A DNA stretch of 64,000 bases from NORP240 sp942492445 (lineage in GTDB: Bacteria; Pseudomonadota; Gammaproteobacteria; Pseudomonadales; Pseudohongiellaceae), in contig CALOEW010000031.1 in assembly GCA_942492445.1 (NCBI GenBank), forward strand, positions 1 through 64,000, read 5' to 3'. The notes under the pieces are model-generated. The model searched no databases. It saw only the letters and a list, made by a program, of their open reading frames with translations, and was not told the origin of the DNA. Positions 35,455-43,547 of this stretch are shown in pieces. Every line of letters starts with the position of its first letter. The stretch's first letter is position 1. The translations under genes and the position numbers were made by a program.

Positions 35455-36888
35455 TCAGTCCATATCCAGAGCCAGGGTCGTTCCCCGCCCTTCTCTCACG
35501 ATGCGAACCGGCACAAAGCCGCTGTCCGGCAATTCCTGAATGACTGCAGCGAACTGCTCTACGCTGGTAATCTCCTGACGATTCAAGGAGACAATGACGT
35601 CGTCCGCGAGAATTCCCGCCTGTTCGGCCGGTCCTTCGACAACCTCTACCACTCTCACGCCGGAAAGACCGGAGACCTGCCTGACTTCCCGGCTCAGGTC
35701 TGCCACACGCAAGCCCAGGGGATTGCGGCGCACTGGCTGGGCCTGCTCGAGCTCTTCCTGGACCACATTCAGCGGCGAACTGCCGAGCGTGACATTAAGG
35801 GCAAGACGACGACCGTCCCGATAGATCAGCACCTCGGAATCGGTACCCGGCCTGTTCTGCCCAACAAAGAAAGGCAGGTCTGCTGAATTCTTGATTTCCC
35901 TTCCGTCGAATTCCAGGATTATATCCTCAATCTGGATACCGGCCTCTTCCGCCGGGCTGCCAGGAGAAACCACGTCGACAAACGCCCCATGTGGTCTTTC
36001 CAGATTGAAAGATTCAGCCAGTGCATAGCTTACCTCCTTGATCTGCACTCCGAGCAGGCCTCGCTGCACCGCGCCGGTCTCCCGTAATTGCTCGACCACA
36101 TTTATAGCCACGTTGCTGGGTATAGAGAAAGAAATGCCTGCCGAAGTACCGGTACTGCTTAAAATCTGGGAATTGATCCCGATTACCTCACCATCCAGGT
36201 TGAAAAGCGGACCTCCGGAATTGCCCTGATTGATAGCTACGTCGCTCTGTATAAAGGACATGTAGTTATAACGACTGTTGCCGGGGATGGAACGTCCCTT
36301 GGCACTGACGATACCCGCCGCGGCGGAGAATTCCAGTCCGAAGGGTGAGCCGATTGCCAACACCCAGTCACCTACCCTCACCGCATCTGAATCACCCATT
36401 CTGACCGCCGGCAGATCCAGGGCGTTGATCTTGAGTACCGCCAGGTCAGAGGGTTCGTCCAGCCCGACAACTTCGGCCTCAAACTCCCGTCGGTCAGTCA
36501 GGTGTACGGTAATTTCCTCAGCTCCAGCCACCACGTGGTGGTTGGTCACCACGAATCCGTCCGATGTCAGAATAAACCCGGAACCGACTGAACCGCGGGG
36601 ACTTAACTGGGGCTCCCCGGGTTCGAGCTCCAGATCCGGAAGATTCTCCGGGTCGATGCGCCGCCGTAAAAACTCCTCCAGATCCTGTTCCGAAAGGTAA
36701 TTCGGACGTTCCACCATGCGAATGGCGGATATCTCCACTATAGTCGCGGCATTGGTCTCCACCAGGTCAGCGAAGTTAGGCAGAATTAACGCACCAGTGA
36801 CCAGTCCGGGCAGTAGCAACAACAGTAACAACCCCGTTCGGGCAAACTCGGATCGGCTTGTGGGACAGGATAATCTGGGAAACTTCAT
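35455..36888 (-). CDS. mucD: Periplasmic serine protease of the Do/MucD family
   Basis: DegP-like quality-control protease acting on misfolded periplasmic proteins and dampening sigma-E. The 477 residues begin with a signal/anchor segment (about 18-36), then the trypsin-like domain with catalytic His (VVTNHHVVAGA, about 118), Asp (EPSDLAVLKI, about 148) and Ser (NQGNSGGPLFN, about 224), and two PDZ domains (about 265-350 and 380-470). It is downstream of the sigma-E and anti-sigma genes as in the Pseudomonas algU cluster, but mucB/rseB is missing from between. Confidence 0.94.
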   Translation of the reverse strand: MKFPRLSCPTSRSEFARTGLLLLLLLPGLVTGALILPNFADLVETNAATIVEISAIRMVERPNYLSEQDLEEFLRRRIDPENLPDLELEPGEPQLSPRGSVGSGFILTSDGFVVTNHHVVAGAEEITVHLTDRREFEAEVVGLDEPSDLAVLKINALDLPAVRMGDSDAVRVGDWVLAIGSPFGLEFSAAAGIVSAKGRSIPGNSRYNYMSFIQSDVAINQGNSGGPLFNLDGEVIGINSQILSSTGTSAGISFSIPSNVAINVVEQLRETGAVQRGLLGVQIKEVSYALAESFNLERPHGAFVDVVSPGSPAEEAGIQIEDIILEFDGREIKNSADLPFFVGQNRPGTDSEVLIYRDGRRLALNVTLGSSPLNVVQEELEQAQPVRRNPLGLRVADLSREVRQVSGLSGVRVVEVVEGPAEQAGILADDVIVSLNRQEITSVEQFAAVIQELPDSGFVPVRIVREGRGTTLALDMD

Positions 36889-37088
36889 AATAAACTTCCG
36901 GAAGGTTCAGCGGGTGGCGCAGCGCTGAGCCACTGCCATGTCCAGGCGACCAGGCAGTAACCCGCGCATCGCGGGAGCTTCGAGTGTACTTCAGAGCAGG
37001 GTAAACGTAAACACGAGGACTGGTGGAGGAGACTTCCTGGCCGGTGCTTTCACCTGGACAATAGCACTTCTATTCAACAGGTTAGGGA

Positions 37089-37725
37089 CTATTGTGAAGT
37101 CTGAATCTCGTTTACCAGCCGGTACAGTGGAGAATCCTCCAACTGCTCCAGTTGCGGCGGCTCCTCGCGGGTGATTGATGCACTTCTGATATATTCCTCC
37201 AGGCGTTGCCTGGCGGCTGGATCTACCTCGCGCACCAGGTTCGCAGCGTCACTGTTGACAGCCAGGCTGGACAGCAGGGAGCTCGCCTGAACCCGGCTTC
37301 CGCTCAACGGGCTGAATCATCGGATTCTGGCCCGCCACTGGAACGGAGCCACTGCCCGGGGCGGAATTATTCACACTGACCTGCATTCCAAGGAAGAATG
37401 CCAGGGCGACCGATGCAGCGATTGCCATCTTAGCCACTGATCTGGTCCACTGTCGTGCGGTCGACCCCCGGGATGCCCTCACAGGCAAGGGTACTGCCGC
37501 AATGGCCACCGCGACGTCAGTGTGAAATCCACGGCCGACCAGTGGAGCCGATCGGCTCATCTTGAAATTATCGTCGTGCAGCAACGCCCGAACCAGGTTC
37601 ATGCGCTCCCACATTGCCGATACTTCCGGGTCCTCGGCTGCGCTTTTGAGCAGACGCCTGAGCTCCAGTTCGTCCGCTTCGTCATCCAACATCGCTGAAA
37701 GGGTTTCGTAGTCCCGGCTGTTCAT
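37089..37725 (-). CDS. rseA: Anti-sigma-E factor (RseA/MucA type), one frameshift
   Basis: Single-pass inner-membrane anti-sigma factor. The cytoplasmic N-terminus has the RseA pattern SRDYETLSAMLDDEADELELRRLL, followed by MWERMNLVRALLHDD, a membrane segment near residues 98-116 (MAIAASVALAFFLGMQVSV) and a periplasmic tail. The frame breaks near 37300; restoring it gives GSRVQASSLLSSLAVNSD and a C-terminus resembling MucA (SPLYRLVNEIQTSQ). About 212 residues. It should hold sigma-E (RpoE) at the membrane until cleaved by DegS-like protease and RseP. Confidence 0.88.
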
Positions 37726-37918
37726 AATCGGCCTTATGTCTCAACTATCAGAACGTCCAAGGTTCTGACTGATCGTCTGGATTTCCAGTCACTTGGGTGC
37801 TTTATCAGCACCTGATCCTCTGACCGGTCCAATCTCTATCCTGCCCGCCACAACCATCGGTTTCCGATATCCTAACCGGTGACGACTTTCCGGTGACAGG
37901 CTGTAACTGCAGGTCACC

Positions 37919-38488
37919 TCACAACAGTTCACGGATACGCTTGTCGATCGCTTCCCGTGCCCTGAAAATTCGCGATCTAACGGTTCCTACGGGGCAACCC
38001 ATCACTTCGGTGATATCCTCGTAACTCAATCCTGAAAATTCCCTCAGGGTGAATGCCGTTTTCAATTCTTCGGGTAATTCCTCAATCGCCTCGTTGATCG
38101 CTTCCCGGAGCTTGTCCGTTCTCAGACTCGCCTCGGGAGACTCCAGTTCCTGAAGCGGCAGTGCCAACTCATTGTTCTCGGACTCATCTACATCCATGTC
38201 CACCGCTGGCGGCCTGCGGTTCCTTGCGACCAGGTGGTTTTTCGCGGTATTGACGGCTATCCGGTACAACCAGGTATAAAACGCGCTGTCCCCGCGAAAC
38301 AGCGACAAGGCTCTATAGGCCTTGATAAACGCTTCCTGGCTGACGTCCTCAACCTCCTGCGGGTCGCTGACAAACCGGGCAATCAATGCGGCTACCCGGT
38401 GCTGATAGCGTAACACCAGAAGGTTGAAGGCCTGTTTGTCTCCATTCAACACCCGGTCGACCAACTGCTGGTCGGTATCCTTTCTCAC
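37919..38488 (-). CDS. rpoE: RNA polymerase sigma factor RpoE/AlgU
   Basis: ECF sigma factor of the envelope stress response. The 189 residues show region 2 (FNLLVLRYQHRVAALIARFV, QEAFIKAYRALSLFRG, FYTWLYRIAVNTAKNHL) and region 4 (LPEELKTAFTLREFSGLSYEDI, GTVRSRIFRAREAI). GTG start with GGAG ten bases upstream. The upstream sequence carries a sigma-E-like promoter, so autoregulation is likely. Targets may include the rseP-bamA-skp-lpx cluster in this window. Confidence 0.96.
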   Translation of the reverse strand: MRKDTDQQLVDRVLNGDKQAFNLLVLRYQHRVAALIARFVSDPQEVEDVSQEAFIKAYRALSLFRGDSAFYTWLYRIAVNTAKNHLVARNRRPPAVDMDVDESENNELALPLQELESPEASLRTDKLREAINEAIEELPEELKTAFTLREFSGLSYEDITEVMGCPVGTVRSRIFRAREAIDKRIRELL

Positions 38489-38554
38489 TATGTTCCAACT
38501 CCAATCTCAGACCGGGAACCACCGCTGTTGGAACAATTTAAACCGTTCACACAC

Positions 38555-38581
38555 ATAGACCGCGGGGATGTTCAAAAGTTC
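38555..38581 (-). promoter_or_regulatory. Sigma-E-type promoter of rpoE
   Basis: Minus strand GAACTT (38581-38576), a 16-bp spacer, then TCTAT (38559-38555). This fits the known sigma-E/AlgU pattern of GAACTT, N16-17, TCnnA, about 70 bp ahead of the rpoE start. Confidence 0.75.
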
Positions 38582-38750
38582 TTCAAAACTATAAAATTGC
38601 TGCAATTGCATTACAACACAGGCATTATCCGGTTTCCCTCAGCCACGTTTCCCTGGCCCCCAGCCTGCAATTCGGCCCGGCACTTGCACATATCCTCTTA
38701 AATAACAACAAGATAAGGCAGCCTGAGCGAGTAATTCAGACCCAGCTATC

Positions 38751-40475
38751 ATGACCAGCACTCGTCCCAACCCCAATCCGCAGGAAACCGACATTCTGAT
38801 AATCGGCAGCGGTGCAGCAGGGCTTACCCTGGCGTTGCGGTGCGCAGAGTTCGCCCGGGTCCGGGTTATCAGTAAAGGCAGCCTGCGGGAAGGCGCCACC
38901 TTTTACGCCCAGGGGGGAATCGCCGCGGTTCTGGACGACCGGGACAGCATCGAAGCCCATGTTGCCGATACCCTGGTCGCCGGCGTGGGTCTGTGCCACG
39001 AGGACATGGTGCGTTTCGTCGTGTCACACAGCACGGAATGTGTCCGCTGGCTGGTCGACCAGGGTGTCCCGTTCACAACCAAAGCCCGCGCCGACGGGCC
39101 TCCGGATCACTCCAGTGTGCCACAACCCGGTGCCGACGACCTCACCTCTCTGCACCTTACCAAGGAAGGCGGTCACAGCCACCGCCGCATCATCCATGCA
39201 ACTGATGCAACCGGCAAGGCGGTATTCAAAACCCTGAAGAAAAAGGCCCTCGAACACCCAAGTGTGGAATTGGTTGAACACCATATTGCCGTCGAGCTTT
39301 TGACCCGGAAAAAACTGGGACTCTCCGCACAGGCGTGCATCGGTGCTTATATCATGAATACGCGCAGCAACCGGGTTGAACTGGTTCGTTCACGCTTTGT
39401 GGTACTTGCCACCGGGGGTGCCAGCAAAGCCTATCTGTACACTACCAATCCGGACGGCGCCAGTGGTGACGGAATCGCCATGGCCTGGCGAGCAGGCTGC
39501 CGGGTGGCCAATATGGAATTCAACCAGTTTCATCCCACCTGCCTGTACCATCCGCACGCCAAGTCGTTTCTGATAACCGAAGCGCTGAGGGGGGAAGGCG
39601 CCTACCTTGAATTGCCTGACGGCACCCGTTTCATGCAGAAATTCGACAGTCGCCTTGAGCTTGCCCCCAGAGATATCGTGGCCCGCGCCATTGACCACGA
39701 GATGAAAAGGCTCGGTTGCGACTGTGTCTATCTGAACATCACCCACAAACCCAGGGATTTCATTCTTGCTCACTTCCCCACCATTCACAAGCGCTGCCTG
39801 AAATTCGGTATCGATATCTGCACCCAGAGAATCCCCGTGGTTCCGGCAGCTCACTACACCTGTGGAGGGGTCATGGTGAACCAGTTCGGTGAAACCGATA
39901 TTCCCAACCTGTATGCGATTGGTGAAACCAGTTTTACGGGCCTGCACGGCGCCAACAGGATGGCAAGCAATTCACTTCTGGAATGCTTCGTGCTTGCATT
40001 TTCCGCATCGCACCAGATCAGAGAAAACTTCAGCAAGACCGAAATCAGCCCCGCGGGTTCGCCCTGGGACGAAAGTCGTGTTTATGAGTCAGAGGACGAC
40101 ATCCTCATTGCCCACGACTGGCACGAACTCCGGCGGTTCATGTGGGATTTCGTGGGAATCGTTCGAACCGACCGCAGACTGCAGCGGGCTCGTCGCCGGA
40201 TCGATGTTCTGGAACAGGAAGTTCAGGACTACTACCAGAATTACAAGGTGAATTCAGACCTGCTGGAGCTGAGAAACCTGGTTCTGGTGGCACGCCTGAT
40301 AATAGACTGCGCCCTGCAGCGCAAGGAAAGCCGGGGCCTGCACTACACGCTGGACTACCCGAACCAGACCGATCCACCTGCCGACACGGTGCTGGTGCCC
40401 GATAATTACCCGGCAGAACGACCAGCCGGAAAGGAGCCGCCCCGATCAACCCTCCTGGCACCGGAAAAACCGTAA
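38751..40475 (+). CDS. nadB: L-aspartate oxidase
   Basis: Flavoenzyme that oxidises L-aspartate to iminoaspartate, the first step of NAD synthesis. The 574 residues have the FAD-binding TDILIIGSGAAGLTLAL, GATFYAQGGIAAV, the substrate-region LATGGASKAYLYTTNPDGASGDGIAMAW and GGVMVNQFGETDIPNLYAIGE. The C-terminus is about 30 residues longer than E. coli NadB and rich in Pro. Divergent from rpoE, as in Pseudomonas; its end overlaps ygfX by 30 bp tail to tail. Confidence 0.97.
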   Translation: MTSTRPNPNPQETDILIIGSGAAGLTLALRCAEFARVRVISKGSLREGATFYAQGGIAAVLDDRDSIEAHVADTLVAGVGLCHEDMVRFVVSHSTECVRWLVDQGVPFTTKARADGPPDHSSVPQPGADDLTSLHLTKEGGHSHRRIIHATDATGKAVFKTLKKKALEHPSVELVEHHIAVELLTRKKLGLSAQACIGAYIMNTRSNRVELVRSRFVVLATGGASKAYLYTTNPDGASGDGIAMAWRAGCRVANMEFNQFHPTCLYHPHAKSFLITEALRGEGAYLELPDGTRFMQKFDSRLELAPRDIVARAIDHEMKRLGCDCVYLNITHKPRDFILAHFPTIHKRCLKFGIDICTQRIPVVPAAHYTCGGVMVNQFGETDIPNLYAIGETSFTGLHGANRMASNSLLECFVLAFSASHQIRENFSKTEISPAGSPWDESRVYESEDDILIAHDWHELRRFMWDFVGIVRTDRRLQRARRRIDVLEQEVQDYYQNYKVNSDLLELRNLVLVARLIIDCALQRKESRGLHYTLDYPNQTDPPADTVLVPDNYPAERPAGKEPPRSTLLAPEKP

Positions 40476-40982
40476 CATTACCGCGAGTCGCCTGCGTTGC
40501 CCCGGGCTGATATTGTCAGGAAGAACGAAGACACGCAGTGATCGCACTTCAGGAGACACCCCTGCTCCGGCTTCGCGGACGTCATCTCGACTGTCGCCCG
40601 GCTCTGCGGAGAAATCGAGCACTGTCAACCAGCCGCTACGGAAAACGACTCGACTGACGCGACCCTGAAACTGCCCGGCGCGGGTATACAGTATGGCCTT
40701 CCCCTGTCTCTCCAGTTCCAGGCGCCGCACCGAACGCCGTCCGGCCAGCAGAACCTCACGCAGTCGGGCCAGAGAACTGCACACCAAACACAGGGTGCAA
40801 AACAGCAACATCCACCCTGGCGGCTTTATGGACACAATCGCGGCCTGTGCCAGGCAATGCCCCGCAAGCAGCGCGAACAACTCCACCCGGGAGATGCGGA
40901 ATTCCAATTGCAACAATGCCCTGTTCCAGCAAGAATCGGCTTTGATCAGAGATTCCCTAAGTCTAGACCGCACCTCGGGCAC
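40446..40982 (-). CDS. YgfX/CptA-like membrane protein
   Basis: 178 residues with two adjacent membrane segments (about 33-70) and a C-terminal soluble domain ending RRRLAVMLRFFRCQEG. The hydrophobic pair, size and position directly behind sdhE and next to nadB match YgfX (DUF1434), proposed in E. coli to act with SdhE and to affect cytoskeletal proteins. The sequence is diverged, and a Ser/Glu-rich insert (AEPGDSRDD) is unusual, so the identification rests partly on context. Confidence 0.7.
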   Translation of the reverse strand: MPEVRSRLRESLIKADSCWNRALLQLEFRISRVELFALLAGHCLAQAAIVSIKPPGWMLLFCTLCLVCSSLARLREVLLAGRRSVRRLELERQGKAILYTRAGQFQGRVSRVVFRSGWLTVLDFSAEPGDSRDDVREAGAGVSPEVRSLRVFVLPDNISPGQRRRLAVMLRFFRCQEG

Positions 40983-41216
40983 TGGCCAGAATCAGCGCGA
41001 TAAGAGGTTTAAACGAGGCATCGTCAGGCTCGTCGCGCTGCATCAACCAGGCGTAAAGATCCTGGTCTTCACAACTGAGCAGTTTCTGCAAGAGCTGCTG
41101 TTGCCCGACGGTAAGGGAATCAAATTTTTCCCTGGCGAACGGCTCCAGCAGCAGATCGAGCTCCAGCATGCCTCGTCGGCTGTGCCAGAGAATCCGATCC
41201 TGTTGATTGGTACCAT
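40963..41216 (-). CDS. sdhE: Succinate dehydrogenase flavinylation factor SdhE, likely one-base error near the start
   Basis: Small soluble factor that promotes FAD attachment to SdhA. The recognisable body is RILWHSRRGMLELDLLLEPF with the key RGMLELD motif, then LQKLLSCEDQDLYAWLMQRDEP. The start of this frame lacks an ATG/GTG/TTG; the ATG at 41216 (MVPINR) is in a different frame and would join with one inserted base, giving about 84 residues. The end overlaps the ygfX start by 20 bp. Confidence 0.85.
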
Positions 41217-41405
41217 GAAAAACTCACCGGGTTGTCTGTTGCGGTATCGGCGGCGGGTACGTTGCGAATTATCGACAAAGACGTATCATGAAGTGAGCCA
41301 CCGGACGCCGGATCTCAGTGCTTGCTGGTCAAGCGGCGGTCGACGAAGTGGTATACCCCATGGGGTATTTCCGGATCCTGACACAACACCTGATGGGTTA
41401 TTATC

Positions 41406-42377
41406 ATGACAGTAGTTAACCTGAACGCTTTCGATCTGATCGCGGTATCGGGAGTCGATGCAAAAAAATTCCTGCAAGGCCAGGTAACCTGCAACGTGGA
41501 TCTGCTTTCCCCCGATCACAGCCTGGAAGGCGCCATCTGCAACCTCAAAGGTCGCGTGATCTGCGATTTCAGGTTGATTGAGCATGACCATGTCTGTTAC
41601 CTGTCCATGGAGCCGGGTATGGCCGCTATCGTCATTCCGATTCTCAACAAGTACATTGTCTTCTCCAGGGCCACCTGCGAGCAGATCGGCAATGGTGTCC
41701 GGCGGTCTGGCCTTATTGCTGACGACGGGGTCCCCGGGGCGGTGAGTCCCGCAATCGACTGGCCCACCGCGGACGGTAATGTGATTTCCTGGGGCGACCT
41801 GCTTATCATCAGGATTCGGGGCACACTCCCCCGCTATGAACTCTGGCAGTTTTCGGCGTCATCGGCATCACAAGCCCGGAAACTGATGGCCGGCATGGCT
41901 GCAGTGGACGACAGTAAGGCCTGGGTACTGGAGGACATCAGGTCAGGCATCGCCCACGTCACGCCCGCGTTGACGGAGCGGCACCTGCCGGAAGCCCTGA
42001 ATTACGACCTGTCTGGAGTCATCAACTTCAAAAAAGGGTGCTACACAGGGCAGGAAATCGTTGCCCGGATGTATTATCGTGGCACAGCCAAAAAACGGAC
42101 CTTCCATGCTGTCGCCGACCGTGACTGTGGACAACCGCAATCAATCAGTTGCCGGCACGGCTTTGAAGGGAAGTCTGAAGAGGGTGAACTGCTAGCCCTG
42201 TCACCCGATACTGAAGGTCAGTGGCATTGTCTGGCGATACTGCCCACCACGGCGGTGGAGGAGACCAGTCAGGTTTATCTCAACGGCAACGTAAAATGCC
42301 CTGTCACTATCCTTGGGAACCCGGCAACGAATCAACCGGTCGAACCGGTTCACCTGGAGGAGGGAAGCGGGACCTGA
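41406..42377 (+). CDS. ygfZ: Folate-binding protein YgfZ
   Basis: GcvT-like tetrahydrofolate-binding protein that supports repair or assembly of iron-sulfur enzymes. The 323 residues include the N-terminal ISGVDA-like AVSGVDAKKFLQGQVTCNV and the YgfZ signature KKGCYTGQEIVARMYYRG with the conserved Cys (KGCYxGQE). Divergent from sdhE, an arrangement shared with Pseudomonas and E. coli. The last 28 bp overlap a convergent unknown gene. Confidence 0.94.
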   Translation: MTVVNLNAFDLIAVSGVDAKKFLQGQVTCNVDLLSPDHSLEGAICNLKGRVICDFRLIEHDHVCYLSMEPGMAAIVIPILNKYIVFSRATCEQIGNGVRRSGLIADDGVPGAVSPAIDWPTADGNVISWGDLLIIRIRGTLPRYELWQFSASSASQARKLMAGMAAVDDSKAWVLEDIRSGIAHVTPALTERHLPEALNYDLSGVINFKKGCYTGQEIVARMYYRGTAKKRTFHAVADRDCGQPQSISCRHGFEGKSEEGELLALSPDTEGQWHCLAILPTTAVEETSQVYLNGNVKCPVTILGNPATNQPVEPVHLEEGSGT

Positions 42378-42799
42378 TGCAGGGATGCAAACCGGACTGA
42401 CGTGTCCAGCCCGATACGATCCCACGCCCTGGCAAGCAGACTTTCCTCGCAATTCTCGAGCATCTGGATATGATCGATGCGACGACAGAGGGCCTGATCG
42501 TCCTGGTCCTCCTGCTCAAGCAGATACTGGTTTAGATCAATAGCTTCACGAATGCGGACCAGAAACAGAATTTTGCCGGAATCAGAAGGATTGGCACGAG
42601 GAAAAACGGCACAGTGCCCGTACCGGGCCAGGTGTGCAAAACACGTTTCTATGTCGTACTCATCCAGGGCAAGTTGAAGCGGGATAAGACTTTCTCCCCG
42701 TAAGCGCCGCCTGCCGAGGTGACTTTTCTCCAGGCAGTTTCCCAGGTTGTCTTTCTCAAGGCCCGGGTGATGGTCTTCGAAGTAAATCAGGCGTCCCAT
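42350..42799 (-). CDS. Hypothetical protein, no family recognised
   Basis: 149 residues, soluble, acidic in the middle (LLEQEDQDDQALCRRID), no signal peptide or membrane segment. Segments such as LARYGHCAVFPRANPSDSGKILFLVRIREAI look like a folded domain. It converges on ygfZ with 28 bp overlap. I do not recognise it; coding is supported by length, start and codon pattern only. Confidence 0.5.
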   Translation of the reverse strand: MGRLIYFEDHHPGLEKDNLGNCLEKSHLGRRRLRGESLIPLQLALDEYDIETCFAHLARYGHCAVFPRANPSDSGKILFLVRIREAIDLNQYLLEQEDQDDQALCRRIDHIQMLENCEESLLARAWDRIGLDTSVRFASLHQVPLPSSR

Positions 42800-43327
42800 T
42801 GTTCAAGTTCCTCGCTTTCCCGCGTCGTAACCCCGTCTGTGTGCCCCTCGCCGCTACGTCCGCTGCTTGTTGACCTTGAATTCCGGCCAGCCTTATCGCC
42901 GCGTCGGTATCACCGTGTACAGACAGGATCACGTTGTTCTCAAACAAGTTTGCTTGGCCTTACCGACCCCGTCAACAAATTGAATTAATTGATTTTTTTT
43001 ATCAATCAGGAAATGTTGGTTTGCAACCATCACATACTGAATAGTAGAAAAACAACCCGGATTCCCATTCTGAAATTAACTTCAGGACTGTGGTCAGCCC
43101 AGCGAGGGCTGAGAACCGGGGCAATTTCACTATGGAAATCTTCACTGCAGCCCTGTTGCCGATTTCAGCTCACCTGCCCGATCCGGGCTCACCAACTCTG
43201 AACCTCCTTCTCACTCGATCAGAGCGTCCTTGATAAGTGGATACTGGACGGGATGGGGTTTACCCTCAAGTTTACTTACAGGAGCGGATTGGTTTACTGT
43301 CGAAATGAAAGGGAAGAATGAAAACGC

Positions 43328-43365
43328 AAAAAGGGCCGGATCAGCAGAATGACCCCGCCCTTTTT
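43328..43365. terminator. Bidirectional terminator downstream of the TonB receptor
   Basis: AAAAAGGGC ... GCCCTTTTT inverted repeat with a 20-nt interior that can pair further, giving T runs on both strands. Confidence 0.7.
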
Positions 43366-43477
43366 GAATAATCTGCCGTGGCGAAGACCTGCACGCCGGG
43401 GGCAATGTGCCTCAGGCCTGATCCGCCTGAGGAGACCTTCAGAGGCAGTGCCCTGCCCTCTGTGTTCGATGTCAGGT

Positions 43478-43546
43478 CAGACTGTTGCAAACGATTGCGC
43501 CTGCCAGTGCTTCATTGGCTGCGCTCATTACGTTTTTCAACAGCCG
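43478..43546. repeat. Family A element, internally deleted copy
   Basis: Both ends and the flanking inner segments of the 146-bp element at 19348-19493 are present (for example GCCAGTGCTTC and GGCTGCGCTCAT), but the central nested hairpin of about 77 bp is gone and the termini are slightly degenerate. It abuts the stop codon of the TonB receptor gene (TAA at 43550-43548), in the same orientation to the gene as the glnD copy. Confidence 0.75.
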
Positions 43547-43547
43547 G

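Larger units (their letters stand above)
42800..43547. other. Intergenic region 3' of the TonB receptor gene
   Basis: About 750 bp. It contains a TTGAT/ATCAA hairpin around an 8-T run near 42988-43006, a bidirectional terminator (43328-43365) and a deleted family A element (43478-43546). No gene is supported; a 63-codon frame at 42756-42947 was rejected. Confidence 0.5.

Noticed and set aside
42756..42947. A 63-residue minus-strand frame overlapping the unknown 149-residue gene
   Set aside because: Short, low-complexity end, no ribosome-binding site, and overlaps a better-supported frame.
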